Origin: CAYYAQ01 sp964469555
Lineage (GTDB): Bacteria > Planctomycetota > UBA1135 > UBA2386
Reading direction: 5' to 3'
NCBI GenBank assembly: GCA_964469555.1
Contig: CAYYAQ010000008.1
Location: 1 to 64,000, forward strand
Length of the DNA: 64,000 nucleotides
The notes under the pieces: generated by a model
What the model saw: the letters and a program-made list of their open reading frames with translations, nothing else
The model's database searches: none
What the model was told of the DNA's origin: nothing
Program-made: the position numbers and the translations under genes
In this document: positions 17,402-27,100 of the stretch, in pieces
Numbering within the stretch: the stretch's first letter is position 1
How the letters are laid out: every line of letters starts with the position of its first letter

Positions 17402-18310
17402 ATGAACATCAAAACGACCGCTCTCGTCGCTCTTTTCTGCCTGGTCTGTCCTGGTCTCCTCGAAGCGCAGAAGAAGAAGACCTACACCAATGCGTACACC
17501 GCCGCGAAAGAGGATCCGGACTTCCTGCTGCAAGGGGAGTACGCAAAGCCTGGTACCGGTGTGCAACTCGTCGCGTTCGGGGCCGGACGCTTCCGCGTCG
17601 TGACCTACGCGGGTGGGTTGCCGGGGCTGGGTTGGGATGGCAAGACCAGGGGTCACCGCGACGTGGACACGGTGGAGGCGAGCAAGGCCGTTGCCGAGGG
17701 CTTCCAGAAGATTCAGCGTCGCAGCACGACGCTCGGTGCGAAGGCTCCTCAGGGAGCTACCGTGCTCTTCGACGGCACCGAAGCCTCGTTGAAGAACTGG
17801 AAGAAGGGCGCGCGCATCTCGAAGGGTGGGTTGCTGATGGCGGGCGTCACCAGCTTGATGACGTACAGCAATGCGATCGTCCACGTCGAGTTCCTCCTGC
17901 CCTACAAGCCGCACGCGCGAGGGCAGGGTCGTGGCAACAGTGGGCTGTACCTTCAGGGCCGCTACGAGACCCAGATGCTCGACAGCTTTGGCCTCGCTGG
18001 CAAGCACAACGAGTGCGGCGGCATCTACTCAGTGAGGGACCCCGACCTCAACATGTGCCTGCCTCCGCTGACGTGGCAGACGTACGACGTGGAGATCAAG
18101 AGCGCAGAGTTCGACGCTGCGGGCAAGAAGACCAAGAACGCGCGCATGACCGTGCGCCTGAATGGCGTTGTCGTCCAGGACAACGTCGAAGTCCCGAAGC
18201 GCACGACCGCGAGCCCGCTGAAGGAAGGACCAACTCCCGGCCCCGTCTACTTGCAAGGCCACGGCAACCCCGTGAGCTACCGCAACGTCTGGGTTCTGCC
18301 TCGCGACTGA
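17402..18310 (+). CDS. Secreted DUF1080 / 3-keto-disaccharide hydrolase-family protein
   Basis: About 302 residues with a signal peptide (LVALFCLVCPGLLEAQ). Residues about 120-300 form a DUF1080 concanavalin-like beta sandwich: TVLFDGTEASLKNWKKG at the start, GNSGLYLQGRYETQMLDSFG in the middle and PVYLQGHGNPVSYRNVWV at the end, all typical. The N-terminal 100 residues are a family-specific extension (GVQLVAFGAGRFRVVTYAGG) seen in proteins with a DUF1080 at the end. The family is now linked to hydrolysis of 3-keto-glycosides outside the cell. Start ATG 17402 is preferred over the adjoining TTG 17399. Convergent with the double-DUF1080 gene; ThuA lies 1.6 kb further on. Confidence 0.92.
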   Translation: MNIKTTALVALFCLVCPGLLEAQKKKTYTNAYTAAKEDPDFLLQGEYAKPGTGVQLVAFGAGRFRVVTYAGGLPGLGWDGKTRGHRDVDTVEASKAVAEGFQKIQRRSTTLGAKAPQGATVLFDGTEASLKNWKKGARISKGGLLMAGVTSLMTYSNAIVHVEFLLPYKPHARGQGRGNSGLYLQGRYETQMLDSFGLAGKHNECGGIYSVRDPDLNMCLPPLTWQTYDVEIKSAEFDAAGKKTKNARMTVRLNGVVVQDNVEVPKRTTASPLKEGPTPGPVYLQGHGNPVSYRNVWVLPRD

Positions 18311-18340
18311 TTACCTTGCGAATCCCCACCAACCGGGTGC

Positions 18341-19624
18341 CTAACGTCTCTCCTTCTTTGTGCCCGACGCCGAGGGGGATTGCGTGCGCGGGCCTTCGTG
18401 GAGCACCTTCACGCGGATGTCCTTGTAGTGCACTTCGCTGCCGGGGTCGTGACACTGGAAGGCGAAGGTTCCCCGTGACAGCAGCCGACCCTTCATGTTC
18501 CTCGGTCGCTTCGCGTCGGCTTCCTCGACGTAGTCCGCGGTGGTCTTGCCGTTCACGGTGACCGTGATGTGCTGGCCACGCACGGTGATGTGCATGTCGA
18601 ACCACTCGTCGTCCTTGGCCGGCGCTTTCTTCACGTCTTGAATCGCGTAGAGGCCACCGGTGCGTCGCCAGTCACCCTGCGAGTTGTTGACTTGGCACTC
18701 GTAGCCCTTTGAGGGCCAACCGCCCTTCTGGAACTCCGTGTGGAAGTAGATCCCGGAGTTCGCCTTTGGGCGAGTCATCACTTTCGCGCGGAACTCGAAG
18801 TTCTTGAAGCTGTGTGAGTAGATCGGGCCGTCGTAGAACACGTGCGACCGCTTGCCCACGACTACGATCGCGCCGTCGACGACCTTCACGGAGTCCGGGT
18901 TCTCGTTGACCTTCCAACCGGTGAGGTCTTTGCCGTTGAACAGGTCCGACCAGCCATCGCCATCGCCGATCTCGCGCAGGCGGATGTTCCGCCAGGCGAC
19001 GCGCCACTTCGGATCACCACCGACCGAATGCACCTGCAACGAGATGAACCCGCTCGCAGTCAGTGAGTCGTTGATGTCAGCGATCGGGATGTCGTTGATC
19101 CACGTGCGGATCGACGAGCCCTTGCATACGACGCGGTAGCGATTCCACTCGCCACGTTTGAACGCGGCCCGCTTCGCCTTGTCCTTGCGGTTCTTGCTCA
19201 ACCATCCCCGGCGCGCCTCGTCGTAGATGAAGCCGGCGTTGCCGTTGGTCGAGACCTCGACCTGGTAGCCGTGTACCCGATTCTTGCGATAGGTCGGGTA
19301 GCTGTGGCTGCGGATTTGCACGCCCGAGTTGAGCTGGTTGTCCAGGAGCTTGGTCTCGAACTGGAGTTCGAAGTCGCCGTAGAAGCGATCCGTGCACAAG
19401 AAGGAGTTTGGGCTGTGCTTGACGGTCGTGCCGACGATGGTGTCGCCTTCGATGTCGTACTTGGCAGTCCCGTTGAGCAGCGTCCACCCCTTCAACGTCT
19501 TGCCGTCGAACAGGTCGACCCAATCGTTTGGCTTCGCGGTCTCTTGAGCCGACAGGAGGATGGCCAGGCCCAAGATGGCGGCCAGGATTGGGAGGCGCTT
19601 CAGGGATGGGGTAGGTGAATGCAT
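18341..19624 (-). CDS. Secreted protein with two DUF1080 domains
   Basis: A 427-residue protein with a signal peptide (PILAAILGLAILLSAQ). It holds two full DUF1080 domains in tandem: about residues 32-218 (VDLFDGKTLKGWTLLNG, LNSGVQIRSHSYPTYRKNRV, WRNIRLREIG) and about 225-410 (SDLFNGKDLTGWKVNEN, ANSGIYFHTEFQKGGWPSKG, VHYKDIRVKVL). The two differ, so this is an old duplication, and both keep the conserved NSGI core. The charged C-terminal end has no domain. Together with the single-domain gene and ThuA it suggests use of oxidised (3-keto) glycosides outside the cytoplasm. Single-domain proteins are the rule; a double one could bind two sites on one sugar chain. Confidence 0.92.
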   Translation of the reverse strand: MHSPTPSLKRLPILAAILGLAILLSAQETAKPNDWVDLFDGKTLKGWTLLNGTAKYDIEGDTIVGTTVKHSPNSFLCTDRFYGDFELQFETKLLDNQLNSGVQIRSHSYPTYRKNRVHGYQVEVSTNGNAGFIYDEARRGWLSKNRKDKAKRAAFKRGEWNRYRVVCKGSSIRTWINDIPIADINDSLTASGFISLQVHSVGGDPKWRVAWRNIRLREIGDGDGWSDLFNGKDLTGWKVNENPDSVKVVDGAIVVVGKRSHVFYDGPIYSHSFKNFEFRAKVMTRPKANSGIYFHTEFQKGGWPSKGYECQVNNSQGDWRRTGGLYAIQDVKKAPAKDDEWFDMHITVRGQHITVTVNGKTTADYVEEADAKRPRNMKGRLLSRGTFAFQCHDPGSEVHYKDIRVKVLHEGPRTQSPSASGTKKERR

Positions 19625-19882
19625 GGTTCAGGTCGTCTGGATGGAAGGCTCAGAAAACATCGACGCCGAGTCCAAAAGCCTATCGATTGCAGCTTTCGAT
19701 CACACCAATGCGATGGAGTTAGGCGCCCTTGAGAAGCCGCGGGAGCGATGCGATCGTCCTTCGTGCCATGATCGCTGTTCATGGCCCCCGCGGACGGCGA
19801 AGGAGCGAACCCGAGGAAGATCGGTGCGCCCTGACGCAAGACAATCTCTGGGCGCCCCGCGGCGCACACGCGGTTGCCCCAG

Positions 19883-20827
19883 CTACCGCCGCTTGCGACC
19901 GGTCGGCGACACGATCAGCTCCTTGTTCGCTGACGGGAAGTTCTTCGGGACAGGGATCGTCACCTTCTGTGTCGCGGCCCACTCGACGCTGCGCGCGAAC
20001 ACGACCTGGAAGCCGACGCACTCGAGCGAGGGTCGCGGCTTCTGACCGCGGCCCTGGTGTCCCAACACCGTCGTGACACACCGGCCCTTGCCGTAGGGGA
20101 TGACCCACGTGATCGGTTCGTGCGCGCCGGTGCCGCGCCTTTTCTTCGCGGAGAGTGCTGTGCTCAACACCGTCATGTTCTCCGCGGGACCGCGCTGGCC
20201 GTGGTAGAGCTCGTCCTGCGCGTGCATCCACACGGCAGGCAGACCTTTCATGATCGGGTGATTCGGTTGGCGGACCTTGATCGGGAACGCGTGCCGCGGA
20301 CCGTGGCCGGCGCCGGGACCCTCGCCACGCGGCGTGATGATGTGCTTGCCGGTTGTGTCGTCGATCGTGAGCCGCTTGTCGAACTTGTTGTTCCGCCAGC
20401 CCAACCCGATCATCAAGTTGTATTCCTTCCAGCCGGAGAACGCGTTGTTCGACGCGTGGACGAACACCACGCCGCCGCCTTCGCGCACGAACTTCTCGAA
20501 CGCCGTGCGCACATGCTCGGGCCACAACAATCCGTTGTAGTTCACCACGACGACGTCTGCCGACGCGAAGTCCGGCTTCCATCGATCCCACGTGGATCGC
20601 GAGGCCCGTCTGCTGGGACTCATCGATGCGTCCACGCGGAACAGGCCAACCGCTATGAGGGATGCGCGCAGCGACTGGGTCGTCGAGACGAAGTCGTGGT
20701 TGTTTTGACCGTCGACGATCAGGACGTTGATCGCTTCGCGCGGCGGCGCCGCCTTCTTCTTGGCGTCCTGAGCCGTGATCGGAAACGTGAGCGTCAGACA
20801 GGAGAGTACGAGGGAGATGAGGAACAT
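19883..20827 (-). CDS. Secreted ThuA-domain protein
   Basis: A 314-residue protein with a signal peptide (LVLSCLTLTFPITAQ). The ThuA fold, a glutamine-amidotransferase-like Rossmann domain, spans about residues 35-300: INVLIVDGQNNHDF at the first strand, ADVVVVNYNGLLWPEH, EGGGVVFVHASNNAF at the nucleophile-elbow position (Ala-Ser in place of the amidotransferase Cys), DELYHGQRGP and PITWVIPYGKGRCVTTVLGH. ThuA proteins go with trehalose or keto-sugar use and sit beside DUF1080 genes in many planctomycetes. The exact reaction is not settled. On the same strand as the double-DUF1080 gene, 258 bp upstream of its start. Confidence 0.92.
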   Translation of the reverse strand: MFLISLVLSCLTLTFPITAQDAKKKAAPPREAINVLIVDGQNNHDFVSTTQSLRASLIAVGLFRVDASMSPSRRASRSTWDRWKPDFASADVVVVNYNGLLWPEHVRTAFEKFVREGGGVVFVHASNNAFSGWKEYNLMIGLGWRNNKFDKRLTIDDTTGKHIITPRGEGPGAGHGPRHAFPIKVRQPNHPIMKGLPAVWMHAQDELYHGQRGPAENMTVLSTALSAKKRRGTGAHEPITWVIPYGKGRCVTTVLGHQGRGQKPRPSLECVGFQVVFARSVEWAATQKVTIPVPKNFPSANKELIVSPTGRKRR

Positions 20828-21077
20828 GTCGGAAGTGTAGGATCGCTACCATGCTCTTCGCCAGCACATCACTCGCTGGACGGATCGAACACGCACAAAG
20901 CTGCCTGATCTCGGCCTGCATGGAGTCGGTGGCCCGCAACCGACCGGACGCGGACGTGTGGATTCAGGCGATCGGCAGCGGAAGGGGTTCGAACTGCTCT
21001 ACACGCGGGCGATCCTCGTCCTTACCCAGGCTTCGTAGTGCCTGGAACCGACAGCTAGACTCGACCGATTTGCTGAC

Positions 21078-23498
21078 TCATCCCCGCGGATCGCGCATCT
21101 TCGCGCCGACCACCAGTCCATCCAGGTTCGAGGCCGCGACTTCGAAGTGGGCGGGGGTTTGCCGGGTTGCCTGTCGGTAGACCAGGATCGCCTTGGCGCG
21201 CGGTTCCAGGAACGCGTGCGTCGCCTGCACGGCCGCATTGTCTGCGGCGCCGGTGACTTCGCGACCGTCCTCACGGAAAACGACCATCACGCGTCGGCCC
21301 TCGATGTCCTCGGCGAGCTTCTCGAGCGCGCCGACGACGCCTTCGGCGTCGTCGGAGTCGACGCCCAGGATGGTGATCGGCGTCTGAGCCGCGTCTCGAC
21401 GACCGAGGATGTCCACGAACGTCCGGACGATTCCTGGATGGAGTTGCACGACCTTGCCCCCGCCATCGTCGAGCCGAAGAACCGCTGGTCCCGCTTCGAG
21501 CAGTTGATCCAGTGTCCTCGCGCGGGCGGGATCGCCTTCGCCATGCCAGGTGAGGGTGACGCTCGTCGCGGTGAGGCTTCCCTGCACTTCGAGAATCACC
21601 GGCAACTCGTGCGCAACCTGCGTGAGCAGTGCGTCGGGCGGTGCGTCTGGGCTGGCCGTGATCGACAGGTCGTCGCCGGTGTGCTCGACATCGCTGAACA
21701 ACGGTGGGTGAATCTGCAGCGTCCCGTCGCCTTCGAGGATCACGCGCGACGCGCCGGCATCAATCACGGATTCGACGATCGGTGTGGCTTCCGGCGTGCC
21801 CGGTATGCGGACAGTGGACCCGTCCCCGATTTCACGCTCGGCCAACTCGCTCGCGGCGGTCGCGGTGACCTCTGCTTCGCTTCGATCGCCTGGGGTCACG
21901 GTGATCCGGACTTCACCTTCGCCGACAGTCTCGAACGAGAGAAGCTTCGGAAACAAGTAATCGGTGTTGCCGTGTTCGATCAAGCGCGCCTGCGTGGCGC
22001 CGGCGTTCTCGAGCAATTCGACTATGGTCTGACGCATCGTGCGCGAGATCATGCCCTCGCCCTGGATCTGCACGTCGACCTTCTTGCCGGTCAAGCACTG
22101 CGCCGGAACGTGCCGCTGCAACGCGCGAACGAGTTCGACGGGCTTGCCTGCCTCGGAGTTCAGTTCGCAAGTCGTCGTGTCGCCTTCGGTGGAAAACGAC
22201 ATCGGCGAAGGCCAGATGGGTTCGCGGTTCTCGCCATCGAACGAGTAGGAGAGCGATGCGGGCTTCGCCGCGACCAGTATCTCCTGCAGCGCCCCGTCGA
22301 TCGCCATCCTGGCGGGCCAGTCGAAAGTCAGTTCCTGACCTTCGACCTTTAGGGAACCGAGTTCCCGACGGAGAGCTGAGGCGATGTCCTTGCGATCGCC
22401 GGGCACCATCTTCAGGGCCGTGCGCCGGTCCTTCGACGCCACCCTGAGCAGCGCGGGCCACAATTGGTCTCCGTCGCCGACGACCAGCGTGGCAGGGCGG
22501 AATTTCGCCGCCATCTTGATGAGGCACTCGATCTCTTCGCCACGGGCCGAGCCGCTGCCGAAGTTGACTCGGACATCCTTGCCAGAAATCTCGTCCTTCT
22601 GCGCTTCGACCGTCGCGGTCAGCACCTTCACGGTCGCCCCTGTGTCCTTGCCCGCGCCGACTTCGACGACGGTGGTGTTCGCGACCGATGTGATGCTCAC
22701 GAGTTCTTCGATCTCCCGGTCGAACAGCACGTCTTCCGAACCGTCAGTTTTCAACACGACGCGCGTCGCGCCGGCCGCGGCGAGCGGTGCTCTCAGCGAG
22801 TCGGGCGCGGGCGTGGTTCCGCCCGTGAAGCAGAACGTGATGGCCTTGCCCGACGCATTCGCGCAGATCTTGTCGAGTTCGGGTTCCAGCACCGAAGCGA
22901 GGTCATCGCTGTCGATGTCTCCCGTGTCGATGTCGACGCGCACGTCGTTCCCGGTCGAGATCGTGTCGACCTCCAGCGTCGGCAGCTTGCCCTCGTGGAC
23001 GACTTCGTCCGGGTATCCGCGCTGGACGGTCACCGACAGCGGCTTGGCGTCCGGGACCACGTCGCCGACGAGTTCTTTCGCGAGGCTCGGGATCATCGCT
23101 TCGCCAGTGAACGTGACGACGACGCGCTTCCAACGCAGCTCGTCTGCGACTTGCTCCGCCTTCTGCCGAAGGGGGGCCTCGATCGAGCCAGTGATTTTGC
23201 TTCTGTCCATGTCGCCGACCGCGATGGTCAGGCGCACGTCGAACTGATCTTCGGTGGCGTCGGCGAGAGTGATCTCGACGCCGTCGTCCTCGAGGAGTTC
23301 TTCGAGTTCCTCCAGCTCTTCGAGAGACTCGAGCTCGTCGTCATCCGTCAGCTCATCCAACTCCTCGAGTTCCTCGATCGATTCCAGGTCTTCGTCCTCG
23401 GAGAGTTCTTCGAGGACTTTGAGGTCGTCGGCTTCGGTCGGAGCCTCGCGGCGCGATTTTCGGGATGAGGTGGAGTTGTCTCGGCGGGAGCGTGTCAT
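21078..23498 (-). CDS. Large acidic cytoplasmic protein with repeated alpha/beta units, function unknown
   Basis: An 806-residue protein from ATG 23498 (a GTG at 23534 is in frame but lies in a C8 run). No signal peptide or membrane span. Residues about 20-85 are very acidic heptad-like repeats (LEELSEDEDLESIEELEELD, then LEELEELEELLEDD), probably helical. The rest repeats a pattern of about 90-100 residues: charged strand, a short segment such as KRVVVTFTGEAMIPSLAKEL, then a Val-rich strand ending in an acidic hit. About seven such units are visible (FCFTGGTTPAPDSLRAPL, VVGDGDQLWPALLRV, ILEGDGTLQIHPPLFSDV and others). I do not recognise the family. It follows the small lipoprotein closely and may be co-transcribed with it. 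Confidence 0.8.
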   Translation of the reverse strand: MTRSRRDNSTSSRKSRREAPTEADDLKVLEELSEDEDLESIEELEELDELTDDDELESLEELEELEELLEDDGVEITLADATEDQFDVRLTIAVGDMDRSKITGSIEAPLRQKAEQVADELRWKRVVVTFTGEAMIPSLAKELVGDVVPDAKPLSVTVQRGYPDEVVHEGKLPTLEVDTISTGNDVRVDIDTGDIDSDDLASVLEPELDKICANASGKAITFCFTGGTTPAPDSLRAPLAAAGATRVVLKTDGSEDVLFDREIEELVSITSVANTTVVEVGAGKDTGATVKVLTATVEAQKDEISGKDVRVNFGSGSARGEEIECLIKMAAKFRPATLVVGDGDQLWPALLRVASKDRRTALKMVPGDRKDIASALRRELGSLKVEGQELTFDWPARMAIDGALQEILVAAKPASLSYSFDGENREPIWPSPMSFSTEGDTTTCELNSEAGKPVELVRALQRHVPAQCLTGKKVDVQIQGEGMISRTMRQTIVELLENAGATQARLIEHGNTDYLFPKLLSFETVGEGEVRITVTPGDRSEAEVTATAASELAEREIGDGSTVRIPGTPEATPIVESVIDAGASRVILEGDGTLQIHPPLFSDVEHTGDDLSITASPDAPPDALLTQVAHELPVILEVQGSLTATSVTLTWHGEGDPARARTLDQLLEAGPAVLRLDDGGGKVVQLHPGIVRTFVDILGRRDAAQTPITILGVDSDDAEGVVGALEKLAEDIEGRRVMVVFREDGREVTGAADNAAVQATHAFLEPRAKAILVYRQATRQTPAHFEVAASNLDGLVVGAKMRDPRG

Positions 23499-23835
23499 CG
23501 GCAAGAAGGGTCGGTGAGCTTGGGGGGGGCGCACAACCTACCCAGAACCCGGGGGCGACGCACAACTTCCCCTTGGCATCATTTCGATGCGCCTCCTTGT
23601 TGCGGAGGTCCCACTCGAAGTTTTCGATCTTCCCGAGCGACGCGCCGTCGTTGGCGGACGAGTTGAGGGATCCCAGCGCGAAGGAGCTCTTCTTGTGCTC
23701 GTCGAGACCGAAGTGCGTTCCGTGGTCTTTCTCGGCCACGCAACCGACCAACGCGGTGATCAGGCAGAGGGATATCGCCGTCGCCAGTCGATGCGTGGTG
23801 CTCTCCAACTTCGCTATTCGTGGCGGTTCGATCAC
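23496..23835 (-). CDS. Small lipoprotein; 3' end uncertain because of a C8 run
   Basis: From ATG 23835 the frame begins with a lipoprotein signal (ISLCLITALVGC, Cys32), then a polar region with HFGLDEHKKSSFALGSLN and KIENFEWDLRNKEAHRNDAK. As assembled the frame goes on past a run of eight C (minus strand, 23522-23530) and overlaps the acidic-protein gene for 146 bp to 23353, where it no longer looks like protein. If one C were added to the run, the frame would end at a TGA overlapping ATG 23498 in an ATGA, the usual arrangement for coupled genes. I therefore give 23496 as the likely end. Family not recognised. Confidence 0.55.
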
Positions 23836-24109
23836 ATGTTCGAAGTCGGACCGCGGGTAGTTTGCCTCGTCTCGACGCGCGAGGATAAGGATCGAAACCC
23901 GAGAATCTCGGCCGCGAGCGGTCTTGACCGTTCACCGCCATTGTGGGCCTGGAATCCGGCCCGGTCTTCTCACTGAAACCTCGGATGGGGGGGAACCGAG
24001 GTAGCATGGCGCCGTTGCTACCGATCCCGCTGGGGTCGTCGATGGACGCGATACCCCGCAACGGTCCAGAGCTGGACCGGCTTACCCAACCCAATCGGAC
24101 CGAATTACG
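23836..24109. other. Intergenic region between divergent genes
   Basis: These 274 bases hold the upstream regions of the small lipoprotein (minus) and the giant secreted protein (plus). No gene or clear regulatory motif is visible to me apart from a G-rich stretch near 23988. Confidence 0.5.
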
Positions 24110-27100
24110 ATGCACCGCCACATTGCACAGGCGTTCTCTCTCATTCTCCTCGCCGTGCTCCTTTCCATGGCTACGCCAATTGCGGCCCAGGGCACTCCCA
24201 TCGGCTTCGCCGAGGACTGGGCCCTGGCGACCGATCGCGCGAAGGTCCTGGACCAACTGATCCCGGGGACCTCCGACTACTATTACTACAACTGCCGGCA
24301 CCACCAGGACACCGGGGCCTTCGACAAGGTCGAACCGCTGCTGCGGGCATGGGTCCAACGCCACGGTCGGAGGGCTCGCGTAGAGGAGATCGAGAACCGT
24401 CAGGCGCTCCTCACCTTCGACAAGGATCCGGCGAAGACCCTCGCCTTCCTGCAGCGGAGACTCGGATTGCGCTTCGACCACCAGCGCCAGATGAGCGGGG
24501 CGAAGCAGAATCTGTCGACGAGTCTCGATCCGGCGCTCGTGTCGGCCTCGGCGTTCAGTCGCCGCGCGCTGCAGAAGTACCCTGGGACTGTGTCGGGATT
24601 CAAGCCGTCGGCGCTCGAATCGCTTCTGGCGAGCGACCTCAGCGACGACTTGCTGTTGAGCCTTCTCGGTCGATTGCAGCGACCGGACGTGACGAACCTG
24701 CCCGCGCTTGTCGTGCGAAACCTCGGGCACCGTCGCAGTCGGGGCTTTGGGACGCTGAACATCCACAGGCGTCTACTGCTGGATCAACTCGAGGAATGTG
24801 TGCGGCTGCGCGCGCGGTTGTTGAACGAGCGGGGATTCATCGATGTCTACCTGCGGCGACTTCGGCCCGGCGAGGACGTGCAGTGGCAGCGCGACGCGAA
24901 GGTTCGGGAGGCGTACCTCGATCGGTTGCAGGCGTTTGCGGACCGCCTCGCTCCGGCCAACAACACACTCAAGGCACACGTGCTGCACCACCGACTGAAG
25001 CACGATCTCGCCGAAGGCAAGCCGAACAAGGCGCGGCTGATGGCCTACCTGCGGTTGCCGCGGACCGCGTCGTACGTCAATCCGGACTTCCTGCGCCACC
25101 ATCGTCGATTGGGCGAGGTCGTCGATGTCAACCGCGGTTTCCCGACTGGGTTCGGCCCGATCGGTAGTGACGAGAAGTTCCTGCGCGCGTACCTGATGCA
25201 CTTCTTCACGACGGAAGATTCCTATCAGACCTACACCGAGATCGTACGCACGGATTACCTGCGCCGGGTCTTTGCGGAGACGAAGATCCTCAAGGGGTTG
25301 GGGGACATGGAGCGTTGGTATTCGATGCTCAACAACCCGACGTACTACGAAGCGCTGAAGGAGCGCGTCGAGATCGAGTTCGCGGCGACCCAGCGCAAGC
25401 ACTTTGATCCGGACGAGGCTGTCGTCATCGACGTCGACATCAAGAACGTGAAGAAGCTCCTCGTGAAGGTCTTCGAGATCAACACGTTCAACTACTACCA
25501 GAAGACGGGTCGCGAGGTAGATGCGTCGATCAACCTCGAAGGACTGGTCGCGAATCACGAGACGACGAGCGAGTACTCGGACAGCCCCTTGCGCCGAGTG
25601 CGGCGCCGATTCGCTCTCGACGCGGTGAGACGCCCCGGGGTCTACGTGGTCGAATTGATCGGCAACGGTCTCTCGAGTCGCGCGGTCATCCACAAGGGTC
25701 GCCTCCAGTTTACGGAGCGCCTCGGCGCGGCAGGTCATGTGTTCACGGTGCGCGACGGATCCGGGACGAGGCTGTTGAACGCAGCGATCTGGTTCGGCGG
25801 CAAGAACTACGTCGCCGACAAGAACGGTGAGATCGGTCTGCCCTACTCCACGAGTCCCGGACGGCGTTCGATGGTCCTGCGGCACGGTGAGCTGTCGAGC
25901 TTGGGTCACTTCCAACACCACGCGGAGGTCTACGAACTCACCGCCGGCATTCACCTCGATCGCGAGTCCCTGTTGTCGCGCCGACGCGCTCGGATCCTGG
26001 TTCGGCCCACGCTGCAGCTCAATGGTCGCTCGGTCAGCCTCGAAGTTCTCGAGAACGCGGTCCTGACGATCCGTTCACGCGACGGTCACGGTGTCGAATC
26101 GAGTCTCGAGGCACGGGACTTCAAGCTTTTCCCTGACAAGGAGTCCGTTCACGAGATCCAGGTGCCGAGCGGTCTCTCGACGCTGTCTGTTTCGCTGCGA
26201 GGTCGCGTTCGCAACCTGAGTCGCGGCCAGACCACGGACATCGTGTCCGCGACGCGCACCTTCGCTGTCAACGCGATCGACGCTACCGCGGAAACGTCGT
26301 GTCCGCTCCTCGGGCGGACGGAGAAGGGCTACGTACTCGACGTGCTCGGCAAGAACGGCGAGCCGAAGGCCGCGCGGGCGGTGCGATTCATGATCCACCA
26401 CGAGTACTACAACGACGCGCACACCGTCACGCTGAAAACGGACGACCGCGGACGCATCATTCTCGGTGCCCTCCCTGGCATCACGCACGTTCGCGCCTCC
26501 GGGCTTCCGCAGGCATCGAGCTATTGGATCCTCCAAACTTCGACGCGAACGTACCCGGCGGAATTGCACGGCCTCGCTGGCAAGACACTGCGCGTACCAT
26601 ATCAGGGCGCCCAGAGGGTCACGTCTCGCGCGGCAGTCTCGCTGCTGGAAACCCGTGGTGGCGAGTTCGTTCGTGACGCGTTCGAACACGTCGCTGTCGT
26701 GGGTAGATTCGTAGAACTTCGCGATCTGCCCGCCGGGGACTACAGCTTGATGCTGAAGGAGTCGGGGCACCTCATCAAGGTACGGGTCACCCAGGGCGAG
26801 CGGAAGTTTGGTTGGGCCGTGGGCAAGGACCGCTTGCTCGAGATGCAACGAGGCGCGCCGCTTCACATCACCGACGTTTCGGTGAACAAGGATGAAGTGC
26901 GCATCCAACTCGTGAATGGGGGCAAGGAGGCGCGCGTGCACGTCGTCGCCACCAGGTACCTCGCACCCTTCGATCCGTTCGAGGATCTGAACGGGCCCGG
27001 GACCTTGACGCCGGGTGTGATCGCGATTCAACATGCAGAATCGACCTACCATTCAGGGCGGTCGATCGGGGACGAGTACCGGTACATCCTCGACCGTCGC

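Noticed and set aside
20980..21010. GGGTTCGAAC as a possible tRNA T-arm
   Set aside because: No acceptor stem, anticodon arm or CCA-side pairing can be drawn around it.
22464..23468. Plus-strand open frame of 334 codons
   Set aside because: Antisense of the acidic repeat protein; its Leu/Phe-rich end mirrors the Glu/Leu repeats.
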